Source of the DNA: CAYLLE01 sp964384485
Lineage (GTDB): Bacteria; Spirochaetota; Spirochaetia; CAYLLE01
DNA: 9,405 bases
Assembly (NCBI GenBank): GCA_964384485.1
Contig: CAYLLE010000139.1
Coordinates: 1-9,405 of the forward strand
Reading direction: 5' to 3'
Of the stretch, positions 1-6,692 are shown piece by piece (position 1 is the first letter of the stretch; the number at the start of each line of letters is the position of its first letter). The translations under genes and the position numbers were made by a program. Under the pieces are notes generated by a model. The model ran no database searches and was not told the DNA's origin. It worked only from the letters and a program-made list of their open reading frames with translations.

Positions 1-35
1 ACCGGAAATTGCTTAGTAATAATAGGGAACAACAA

Positions 36-64
36 TTTTCGCAACAGTCTATTTTTATTATACT
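36..64 (+). promoter_or_regulatory. Candidate promoter for the aldo/keto reductase gene
   Basis: A good -10 hexamer, TATACT, lies at 59-64 in an AT-rich stretch. It would start transcription near 71 and leave a leader of about 19 bases containing the ribosome binding site. The -35 is poor: the best match at a 17-base spacing is TTTTCG at 36-41. The call rests on the -10 and on the position. Confidence 0.4.
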
Positions 65-89
65 AAAAGAATAACGGGAGGAGACAAAA

Positions 90-1088
90 ATGGCAGTATC
101 TTATAAAAGACTTGGAAAAAACGGTGCGGTAGTGAGTAACATTTGTCTGGGAACAATGAATTTCGGCTGGCACACAAGTGAAGAAGACAGCTTCCGAATC
201 ATGGACCGGGCTTTGGACTTGGGGATAAACTTTTTTGACACAGCCGATGTCTACGGTTTTGCTGTAGAGCGGGGACTTACCGAGGAGATTATCGGAAGAT
301 GGCTGTCTCAAGGGGGTCAGCGCAGAGAATCGATTGTACTCGCAACAAAGGTGTATAATCCTGCCGATAAATCCACGGACCGGTACGAGCCGAACCATGC
401 CGAACGGAATCTTTCGGCCATGAAGATCAAGCGGCATTGTGAAAACAGCCTCCGGAGACTGCAGACCGACTGGATTGATCTGTATCAGATGCACCATGTG
501 GACCGGGAATGTCCATGGTCCGAGATCTGGGAAGGTTTTGATACTGTACAGAAGCAGGGGAAGGCGGTCTATGTCGGCTCAAGCAATTTCGCGGGCTGGG
601 ATATCGCCACTGCCTGCCAGGAAGCCCGGGCGGCAGGAAAACACGGCCTGGTGAGTGAGCAGAGTATATATAACCTGAACAACCGGTGGGTTGAACTCGA
701 GGTAATACCGGCTTGCCGTCACTACGGTCTCGGACTTATCCCCTGGAGTCCCCTGGGTCAGGGTCTCCTTTCGGGAGCACTGGAGAAGCAGAAAGATGGA
801 CGCCGGGGCAGTGAAGATTACGAAAAGAACATTAAAAATAACCGTTCAAAGCTGGAGGAGTACGAAAAACTTTGTTCCGGATTGGGTGAAAAACCGGCGG
901 AAGTAGCTTTATCCTGGCTTCTGCATAATCCCGCGGTAACAGCTCCGATCATTGGTCCGCGTACAATGGAACAGCTGGAAAGCGCGGTCCATGCCGCGGA
1001 TATCAGTCTGGATGACGAGGTAATGAAGAAGCTGGATGAGATATTCCCCGGACCGGGAGGTGAAGCCCCGCAAGCATACGCGTGGTAG
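90..1088 (+). CDS. Aldo/keto reductase
   Basis: A 332-residue cytoplasmic NADPH-dependent oxidoreductase of the aldo/keto reductase superfamily, which reduces aldehydes or ketones to alcohols on a TIM-barrel fold. The catalytic tetrad is visible: Asp50 and Tyr55 in NFFDTADVYG, Lys87 in LATKVY, and His135 in DLYQMHHVD. The cofactor region near the C-terminus is also present (SNF at 165-167, PWSPL at 218-222, IIGPR at 287-291). The protein ends in PQAYAW, a tail common in the AKR subgroup annotated as general or voltage-channel-beta-like reductases. Length is normal for the family. The ATG at 90 is preceded at good distance by GGGAGGAG (76-83), which fixes the start. The physiological substrate cannot be told from sequence. 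It is followed by a 171-base gap before purA, which has its own ribosome binding site and possibly its own promoter, so I see no reason to treat the two as one operon. Confidence 0.93.
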   Translation: MAVSYKRLGKNGAVVSNICLGTMNFGWHTSEEDSFRIMDRALDLGINFFDTADVYGFAVERGLTEEIIGRWLSQGGQRRESIVLATKVYNPADKSTDRYEPNHAERNLSAMKIKRHCENSLRRLQTDWIDLYQMHHVDRECPWSEIWEGFDTVQKQGKAVYVGSSNFAGWDIATACQEARAAGKHGLVSEQSIYNLNNRWVELEVIPACRHYGLGLIPWSPLGQGLLSGALEKQKDGRRGSEDYEKNIKNNRSKLEEYEKLCSGLGEKPAEVALSWLLHNPAVTAPIIGPRTMEQLESAVHAADISLDDEVMKKLDEIFPGPGGEAPQAYAW

Positions 1089-1151
1089 CACAGCTAATAA
1101 ACAATAATTCCCGGTAACGCCTTGTTTGATTTAGAAGCGGCCATAATTACA

Positions 1152-1157
1152 TATAAT
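1152..1157 (+). promoter_or_regulatory. Possible purA promoter -10 element
   Basis: TATAAT at 1152-1157 sits in a very AT-rich patch (1144-1170) inside the 171-base gap upstream of purA. No convincing -35 is spaced correctly: TTGATT at 1126-1131 would need a 20-base spacer and TTAGAA at 1131-1136 a 15-base spacer. If it is used, the purA leader is about 95 bases. I found no strong hairpin or riboswitch-like structure in that leader. Confidence 0.3.
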
Positions 1158-1259
1158 ATATAAATTTAAATCGGGTTGAGCGGGAATTGCCGGGCCTTAA
1201 ACGTATCCCTTGCCTAAATAGGAAAAACCTTTCACAATGGAGCGGTTTGGAGGAATGAT

Positions 1260-2585
1260 ATGTCGATAATACCGCGGGGGAACTGCGCCATCACCGGTGT
1301 TCAGTTCGGAGATGAAGGCAAGGGACAGGTTGTAGATTTCCTGGCTCCGAATTACAGTTATATTGTCAGATACAACGGTGGTGCTAATGCCGGACATACC
1401 GTGGTTGTGGACGGTAAAAAACACGCCCTGCATCTGATTCCGTCAGGTATTCTTCACCCTGACACTGTCAATGTCACCGCTAACGGAGTTGTTATCGATC
1501 CCTTTTCTCTCCTTAGGGAAATAGAGGAACTGAAAGAAAGCGGAGTATCCGTTACTTCCCGGAACCTGAAACTGAGTCACCGGTGCCATCTTGTTCTCCC
1601 GTACCATAAGGCGGAAGACGGGCTTCTCGATGCCGCCATGGCGGCGGGCACCGAATCCGCCGATCTGTTACAGACCACTAAACGCGGAATCGGTCCGTGT
1701 TACGCCGACCGGGCCTACCGGGCTACTGCCGTGCGGATGGTTGACATCATGGATCACCAACTTTTATCGGAGATCATCCCCAGGATTGTCAGAATCAAGA
1801 ATGCCCAATGTGCGGCCTTAAGCGGAATAGCAGATGTTGATTTCGATCCCCTCGATTCGAAAGATATTCTTGAACAGGTGAAGGAGGCGGCAGACAAGCT
1901 GAGACCTCATGTGTGCGATACAACAGAACTCCTCCGTGAAGCCCTTGCCGCGGATAAAAAGATTCTCTTCGAGGGTGCTAACGCAACGCTGCTGGATGTT
2001 GATTTCGGGACATACCCGTTTGTGACATCCAGCAACTGTATGGCTCCAAGCATTTACACGTCCACCGGATTAAGCGGAATTACCCTGGAGAGCAGTCTCG
2101 GAGTAGCCAAGCTTTATATGAGCCGCGTGGGTGCGGGACCGTTCCCGACGGAGTCGGATGATCCCGCGGTGATGGAGATCCGTGAAAGGGCCCACGAATA
2201 CGGAACCACCACCGGGCGTCCCAGAAGAATCGGCTGGCTGGACCTTGTCGCACTGAAGCACACCGCGCGGCTTAACGGGACAACCGGACTGGTGCTGACC
2301 GGTCTGAAATTTTTAGAAGGTATCGATCCGGTCAAAGTCTGTATCGGTTATAAAGACATTCCTTCGGATGATGGAGGGTTTCCGGCCAGCGCCAGAGTGC
2401 TTGGAAAGGCTCGTCCGGTATACCGGGAAGTTTCCGGATTCAAAGGCGGCCTGGAAGGATGCAGGGAAAAGAAGGATCTTCCCCCGACCGCGCTCAGTCT
2501 AATAGCTATGATTGAAGAACATACCGGTACACCGGTTGATGCGGTCTGTTTAGGAAAATCCCGGGATCAGCTTCTGGAGATGTAG
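1260..2585 (+). CDS. purA: Adenylosuccinate synthetase
   Basis: This enzyme makes adenylosuccinate from IMP and L-aspartate with GTP hydrolysis, the first committed step from IMP to AMP, in the cytoplasm. At 441 residues it is close to the usual ~430. Motifs in order are: GDEGKG at 17-22 with catalytic Asp18; NGGANAGHT with catalytic His46; TTKRGIGP at 139-146; LFEGANATLLDVDFGTYPFV near 236-255; RVGAGPFPTE at 289-298; and TTTGRPRRIGW at 316-326 (aspartate/IMP loop). Two motifs differ from the textbook enzyme. The usual EGAQG reads EGANA. The guanine-binding TKLD near the C-terminus reads TGLK (347-350), losing the Lys and Asp that contact the guanine base in the E. coli enzyme. The start at 1260 is set by GGAGG at 1249-1253; the ATG at 1255 runs into a stop after four codons. 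The stop codon directly abuts the end of the opposing lipoprotein gene. Confidence 0.94.
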   Translation: MSIIPRGNCAITGVQFGDEGKGQVVDFLAPNYSYIVRYNGGANAGHTVVVDGKKHALHLIPSGILHPDTVNVTANGVVIDPFSLLREIEELKESGVSVTSRNLKLSHRCHLVLPYHKAEDGLLDAAMAAGTESADLLQTTKRGIGPCYADRAYRATAVRMVDIMDHQLLSEIIPRIVRIKNAQCAALSGIADVDFDPLDSKDILEQVKEAADKLRPHVCDTTELLREALAADKKILFEGANATLLDVDFGTYPFVTSSNCMAPSIYTSTGLSGITLESSLGVAKLYMSRVGAGPFPTESDDPAVMEIRERAHEYGTTTGRPRRIGWLDLVALKHTARLNGTTGLVLTGLKFLEGIDPVKVCIGYKDIPSDDGGFPASARVLGKARPVYREVSGFKGGLEGCREKKDLPPTALSLIAMIEEHTGTPVDAVCLGKSRDQLLEM

Positions 2586-3065
2586 CTAATCAAGCAGAGA
2601 ATTGAAATCGCTGAATAGTTTCCGGAGATATGATACTAGAGGTTCCGTACTGCCTGTCATGGTTCCTGAAACCTCTCCTCCGCAATGTTCAAGACGGCCG
2701 TTAAAGATTACATCATCATCTTTGTAGAGGATGAGCTCCTCAGTAGTTCCGCCGGTACATCCCTCTGTACCGTTCCGTGTTTTTTTTGCCGGACCGATAT
2801 TTTCGTCCGATATCAGTTTAAGGGCCCGGGAAAAATCCGATTCATCAATCCGGACCTTTTCCCGGTTAAGCTCTTTTCCGTAACTGTCCACAACGGCCAG
2901 GGCTGACGCCGGGGTTACTGTTATTGTGTAGCTCCTATGATATTCCGGAGGAACTGAGGAGTCACCGAACCGGTATACAACTGCGGTGACTCCCTCTGTA
3001 GAAATACCTTCTGAAACGCAGCTTGAGACGAATATAAGCGTCAGTAAAGGGAAAAAACGGAACAT
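2586..3065 (-). CDS. Predicted lipoprotein with GCTGGT and HCGG motifs, function unknown
   Basis: I do not know a function for this 159-residue protein. It begins MFRFFPLLTLIFVSSC, a short lipoprotein signal peptide with a relaxed lipobox (V-S-S-C) and lipidation at Cys16, so it should be membrane-anchored outside the cytoplasm. The mature part looks like a small beta-rich domain (ITVTPASALAVVDSYG at 47-62, LILYKDDDVIFNG at 111-123). It also has two conserved-looking cysteine motifs, GCTGGT at 102-107 and HCGG at 127-130, whose Cys103 and Cys128 could form a disulfide. The frame is open 34 codons further upstream (to 3167), but that stretch is arginine-rich and lies over the upstream gene. 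I chose the ATG at 3063-3065 because it starts the signal peptide and sits five bases after the upstream stop. GGAG plus AGAAG lies about 10-15 bases before it. It is the second gene of a two-lipoprotein operon. Confidence 0.75.
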   Translation of the reverse strand: MFRFFPLLTLIFVSSCVSEGISTEGVTAVVYRFGDSSVPPEYHRSYTITVTPASALAVVDSYGKELNREKVRIDESDFSRALKLISDENIGPAKKTRNGTEGCTGGTTEELILYKDDDVIFNGRLEHCGGEVSGTMTGSTEPLVSYLRKLFSDFNSLLD

Positions 3066-3070
3066 CCGGA

Positions 3071-3385
3071 TTATATTCTTCTCCGTCTCCGACCTGCTCC
3101 TCCGGCCGCGCTTCCGCCGCCGCCCCAAAAACCGGCTAGGCCGATTAAAAAGCCGAAATTGTACCATCCCCCGTTGTTGTGTACATCATACATACTGATA
3201 TTGTCGGAAAAAAGAGAGATTACAAATGTAACCGGCGCGATAATTCCGTGCCAAAGACCGGGAAGAAATCCGGATACATCTCCCTCCTCGTCTCCGGTTC
3301 CCACCATGGGATTCGCGTCCGGGGTACATCCGGCCAGCAGTAAAACCAGCAGACCGATTAAAATTAATAATATCGTGTTTTTCAC
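3071..3385 (-). CDS. Small lipoprotein of an uncharacterised conserved family
   Basis: A 104-residue protein starting with GTG. GGAGGAA ends seven bases before the start codon, which supports this start. Residues 1-20 form a textbook lipoprotein signal peptide with lipobox LLAGC, lipidated at Cys20. After a short acidic linker (residues 22-38) come a hydrophobic segment in GLWHGIIAPVTFVISLF (43-59), the motif VHNNGGWYNFGF (68-79) and a second hydrophobic stretch (79-87). The tail is glycine-rich and ends in five arginines plus Ile. I recognise the pairing of GLWHGIIAP with VHNNGGWYNFGF from many unannotated small bacterial proteins, but no function is established that I know of. The two hydrophobic parts suggest it lies in or along the membrane, with the arginines favouring the cytoplasmic side. 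It is the first gene of the minus-strand operon, with its own promoter at 3412-3440. Confidence 0.83.
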   Translation of the reverse strand: MKNTILLILIGLLVLLLAGCTPDANPMVGTGDEEGDVSGFLPGLWHGIIAPVTFVISLFSDNISMYDVHNNGGWYNFGFLIGLAGFWGGGGSAAGGAGRRRRRI

Positions 3386-3411
3386 AGTACAATTCCTCCG
3401 CTTTTTGTATC

Positions 3412-3440
3412 ATTATAGAAGTAACGCTATTCCAGCTCAA
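3412..3440 (-). promoter_or_regulatory. Promoter for the two-lipoprotein operon
   Basis: On the minus strand, -35 TTGAGC (3440-3435) and a perfect -10 TATAAT (3417-3412) are separated by 17 bases. This is a strong match to the housekeeping sigma factor consensus. Transcription would start near 3405, about 20 bases before the GTG start at 3385. It is back to back with the GH3 promoter. Confidence 0.68.
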
Positions 3441-3456
3441 CCGCTTATACCGTTTA

Positions 3457-3484
3457 TTGCAGAAGCCGGAATAACTTGTATACT
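3457..3484 (+). promoter_or_regulatory. Promoter for the GH3-dehydrogenase operon
   Basis: The -35 TTGCAG (3457-3462) and -10 TATACT (3479-3484) are separated by 16 bases. The predicted start near 3491 gives a leader of about 25 bases with the ribosome binding site GGAGAG at 3503-3508. Its -35 is only 16 bases from the -35 of the divergent lipoprotein promoter, so one bound regulator could affect both. Confidence 0.6.
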
Positions 3485-3515
3485 ATTAAAAAATCCCTAT
3501 CTGGAGAGAAAATAA

Positions 3516-5639
3516 ATGGATAAACCTGTCTATCTTGATACAACTCAGTCAATAGAAAAAAGAGCGTGGGATCTGGTTAACCAGATGAGTCTGGATGAGA
3601 AAGCTTCCCAGCTGCTTCACGAAAGCAAAGCTGTACCCCGGCTAGAAATTCCGAAATATAACTGGTGGAACGAATGTCTCCACGGTGTAGCCCGGGCGGG
3701 ACGGGCTACCATATTCCCTCAGGCAATCGGTTTAGGGGCAACCTTCGATGAAGATCTCCTGTTCCGGATAGCATCGGCGATAAGTGACGAGGCACGGGCG
3801 AAATATGCCGCCGCTTCCAGGGTGGGGAATCGCGGGCAGTACATGGGCCTTACGTTCTGGACTCCCAATGTCAACATCTTCCGTGATCCCCGGTGGGGAC
3901 GGGGACAGGAAACTTACGGTGAGGATCCCTTCCTAACCGGAAAACTGGGAAGCGCCTTTGTCCGGGGGCTGCAGGGTGAAGGCCAGAAAGTGATGAAAAC
4001 AGCCGCGTGCGCAAAGCACTACGCTGTACATTCGGGGCCGGAAAAACTGCGTCATGAATTTGACGCCAAGGCGAGTCCGAAAGACCTCAGGGAAACCTAT
4101 CTTCCCGCTTTTGAAATGCTTGTTAAAGAGGGAAAGGTGGAAGCGGTTATGGGCGCTTACAACCGGACCAACGGAGAGGTCTGCTGCGGAAGCAAAACGC
4201 TGTTAAAAGATATCCTCCGGGAAGAATGGGGGTTCGGCGGGCATGTTCTCTCCGACTGCTGGGCGGTCAGGGATTTTCATGAACACCACAAGGTAACACC
4301 GGGACCGGAAGAATCGGTGGCCCTGGCGATTTCCAACGGCTGCGATTTGAACTGCGGATGCACCTATGAACATGTTATTCAGGCGGTTAAGAACGGAAAA
4401 TTGGAAGAGAAATATGTAGATCAGGCAGTATTCAGGCTGATGCGCACCAGACTCCGTCTTGGAATGTTTGACCCTGAAGAGGATAACCCGTACCGGGGCT
4501 TAACCGAAGAGGTGGTTGACTGCCCGGAACACAGGAAACTTGCACGGGAAAGCGCGGTGAAATCAACGGTGCTCTTAAAAAACAGCGGAGATGTGCTGCC
4601 TCTTAAGAACAATCTAAAGAATATTTACATCTGCGGTCCCAACGCGGCGAATATCGGTGCTTTAATCGGCAATTATTACGGAAGCAACCCCAGAATTGTT
4701 ACCCCTCTGGAAGGAGTGGCCGGCAGGATCGGTAAAAATGTTACCCTGGATTACCGGCCGGGAGTACTTTTGGACAGGAAAAATATTAATCCCATTGAGT
4801 GGGGAATTTTCGAAGCTCATAAATCGGATGTAACAATCGCGGTTTTGGGAATCGACGGTTCCCTGGAAGGCGAAGAAGGCGACGCCCTGGCGTCTCCGTA
4901 TTTGGGTGACCGGCAGGATATCGGGCTTCCGGAAGGGCAGCTGGATTTCCTCCGCAGGCTGAAAGAGGGGCCTCAGCCGGTAGTTACAATTCTTCTGTCC
5001 GGGAGTCCTCTGGCGGTACCTGAGGTGCACGAACTGTCCGACGCGGTAATTTGGGCGGGATATCCCGGTGAAGAGGGTGGTAACGCTCTGTCGGATATCC
5101 TGTTCGGTGATGTTTCTCCGGCAGGTAAGCTCCCGGTAACGTTTCCAAAAAGTACCGGCCAGCTTCCTCCGTATGAAGACTACAGTATGGAAGGGCGTAC
5201 CTATAAATATATGAGGGAGGAGCCCCTCTATCCGTTCGGATTCGGTTTGTCCTATACCAATTTTGAATATGTCAGTATTCAGGCGGACCGGGAATCAATA
5301 CCGGAAAATGAATCCGTTACAGTAACAGCGGAAGTCCGGAACATCGGGAAAAGGGGAAGTGATGAGGTAATACAGCTTTACTTCCGGTATAAAGACAAAC
5401 CGTTCAGGCTTCCGGAAGCGGAACTCCGGGGATTCAAGCGGGTTTATATAGGAGCTGGTGAAACAGTCACCGTTAAATTCACCTTGTCTCCGGAGATGCT
5501 GAAGGTTGTTGACATGAACGGGCGAAAAACACGGCTTTCCGGCGAAGTTGAAATCTTGGCAGGCGGATGTTCTCCCGGAAAACGGGGACTCACGTTAGGG
5601 GCTCCTGAACCGGTCTCTGTTTGTGTAAAAATGGAGTAG
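3516..5639 (+). CDS. Glycoside hydrolase family 3 beta-xylosidase/beta-glucosidase
   Basis: A 707-residue retaining exo-glycosidase that releases single sugars from the non-reducing end of beta-linked oligosaccharides. There is no signal peptide, so it should act in the cytoplasm on imported substrates. Residues ~10-320 are the GH3 N-terminal barrel, with NWWNECLHGVAR (49-60), WTPNVNIFRDPRWGRGQETY (115-134) and KHYAVHSGP (167-175). The nucleophile is Asp247 in GHVLSDCWA; the SDC form is typical of the beta-xylosidase-like branch. Residues ~345-575 are the GH3 C-terminal domain. The acid/base glutamate is probably in the E451-G-E-E454 cluster, ahead of an insertion before DRQDIGLP. Residues ~595-685 are a fibronectin-III-like domain. 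The start has GGAGAG seven bases upstream. Xylosidase versus glucosidase activity cannot be decided from sequence. The next gene starts immediately after the stop and is probably co-translated. Confidence 0.93.
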   Translation: MDKPVYLDTTQSIEKRAWDLVNQMSLDEKASQLLHESKAVPRLEIPKYNWWNECLHGVARAGRATIFPQAIGLGATFDEDLLFRIASAISDEARAKYAAASRVGNRGQYMGLTFWTPNVNIFRDPRWGRGQETYGEDPFLTGKLGSAFVRGLQGEGQKVMKTAACAKHYAVHSGPEKLRHEFDAKASPKDLRETYLPAFEMLVKEGKVEAVMGAYNRTNGEVCCGSKTLLKDILREEWGFGGHVLSDCWAVRDFHEHHKVTPGPEESVALAISNGCDLNCGCTYEHVIQAVKNGKLEEKYVDQAVFRLMRTRLRLGMFDPEEDNPYRGLTEEVVDCPEHRKLARESAVKSTVLLKNSGDVLPLKNNLKNIYICGPNAANIGALIGNYYGSNPRIVTPLEGVAGRIGKNVTLDYRPGVLLDRKNINPIEWGIFEAHKSDVTIAVLGIDGSLEGEEGDALASPYLGDRQDIGLPEGQLDFLRRLKEGPQPVVTILLSGSPLAVPEVHELSDAVIWAGYPGEEGGNALSDILFGDVSPAGKLPVTFPKSTGQLPPYEDYSMEGRTYKYMREEPLYPFGFGLSYTNFEYVSIQADRESIPENESVTVTAEVRNIGKRGSDEVIQLYFRYKDKPFRLPEAELRGFKRVYIGAGETVTVKFTLSPEMLKVVDMNGRKTRLSGEVEILAGGCSPGKRGLTLGAPEPVSVCVKME

Positions 5640-5642
5640 GTG

Positions 5643-6692
5643 ATGAGAGAACCGTTATCTGTCATCCTGGAAAGACCGGGAAAACTGGCGGTTAAGAGAA
5701 TACCGGTTCCCCAGGTGCCCGGTCCTTCCCTTGAAATAGAGATGATGGCATGCGGCATATGCGGAAGTGATATCCGTTATTTTACCGGAGAAAATCCGTG
5801 GGCCATGCACACTTTAGGTGAAAATACACCCTCCCCTGAGAATATGGTTCTTGGGCATGAAGTTTCCGGGATTGTCCGGGAGACAGGAAAAAGGATAGCT
5901 GTACTGGCCTACCGGGGGTGCGGGAAATGCCGGTTCTGCCTGTCCGGCCGGGAAAATATCTGTTCCGACGTTCAGCACATCGGCCACGGGGCGGGATGGC
6001 CTGAGATGGATTATTATCCGGGAGGAATGGCTGAATATTTTCAGGTTTGGAAAGGATTCGCCTTCGAAATACCTGAATCGGTCACTTATGAAGCGGCGAC
6101 TTTTTTAGACGGATTGGCTGTAGCGATACACGCCTGTGACCGTGCCGGGATAGGTAAAGGGAGCAGGGCGGCTGTGATCGGTCTTGGTCCCATCGGTATG
6201 CTCGCCGCCCAGGCTGCCCAAGCCGGAGGAGCGGTATTGCTTCGGGGATGCGATACCTCCAAGGTTCCCGTCCGGCTGGCGGCGGAAACCGGTATTAAAG
6301 GGGTAATACAGGGAGACGGGCACGATCTTGCCGAGGAGACCGGACGGAAGAAGCAGCTGTTTGATGCCGTCATCGATACCGTTGGATCGGCTGATAGTTT
6401 AAAGCACGGTACCGCGCTTTTAGATAGGGGAGGAACCCTGGTGCTCCTCGCCGTTCATGACGGATCTCTTCCGGTTACCGGAAAAGGACTGAGCGGCGAA
6501 CGGCGGATAGTATCGAGCGCCAATAATCCGTACTCCGATTTCGACCGCGCGATCGCTCTAATGGAAAGCGGACAAATTAAAACAGAGCCTTTGGTTACTC
6601 ACCGGTTTCCTCTTTCCAGCGCGGAAGAGGCGTTTCAGGTGATGCTTGATAAGGATAACCGCGGAGCTTATAAAATTATTCTGCATCCCTGA
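5643..6692 (+). CDS. Zinc-dependent medium-chain alcohol/sugar dehydrogenase
   Basis: A cytoplasmic NAD(P)-dependent dehydrogenase of the medium-chain family (sorbitol, threonine and alcohol dehydrogenase relatives), 349 residues from the ATG at 5643. A GTG at 5640 is in frame, but the GGAG at 5633-5636 is better spaced for the ATG. Catalytic zinc ligands are Cys40 in CGICGSD and His72 in GHE. The expected third ligand, Glu, appears to be Asp156 in FLDGLAVAIHA. The structural zinc site is complete (Cys93, Cys96, Cys99, Cys107 in CGKCRFC...NIC). The Rossmann motif GLGPIG starts at residue 180. Its ribosome binding site lies inside the last codons of the GH3 gene, so translation should be coupled. 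It plausibly oxidises a sugar, sugar alcohol or glycoside linked to the GH3 product, but the exact substrate is not shown. Its last 17 bases overlap the end of the opposing gene. Confidence 0.9.
   Translation: MREPLSVILERPGKLAVKRIPVPQVPGPSLEIEMMACGICGSDIRYFTGENPWAMHTLGENTPSPENMVLGHEVSGIVRETGKRIAVLAYRGCGKCRFCLSGRENICSDVQHIGHGAGWPEMDYYPGGMAEYFQVWKGFAFEIPESVTYEAATFLDGLAVAIHACDRAGIGKGSRAAVIGLGPIGMLAAQAAQAGGAVLLRGCDTSKVPVRLAAETGIKGVIQGDGHDLAEETGRKKQLFDAVIDTVGSADSLKHGTALLDRGGTLVLLAVHDGSLPVTGKGLSGERRIVSSANNPYSDFDRAIALMESGQIKTEPLVTHRFPLSSAEEAFQVMLDKDNRGAYKIILHP

Noticed and set aside
63..497. 144-codon open frame on the minus strand inside the aldo/keto reductase gene
   Set aside because: The opposite strand has all catalytic residues of a known family, and this frame encodes no recognisable protein.
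1225..1248. Regulatory hairpin in the purA leader (AAACC with GGTTT)
   Set aside because: The stem has only five pairs, three of them A-T, with a 14-base loop; this is not convincing.
1260..2585. PurZ (2-aminoadenine pathway enzyme) instead of PurA
   Set aside because: The catalytic Asp of GDEGKG is retained and the length is that of PurA. There are no phage genes nearby. Only the nucleotide motif is unusual.
3066..3167. N-terminal extension of the second lipoprotein back to 3167
   Set aside because: It would place 34 arginine-rich residues before a signal peptide and overlap the upstream gene; the ATG at 3065 begins a proper signal peptide.
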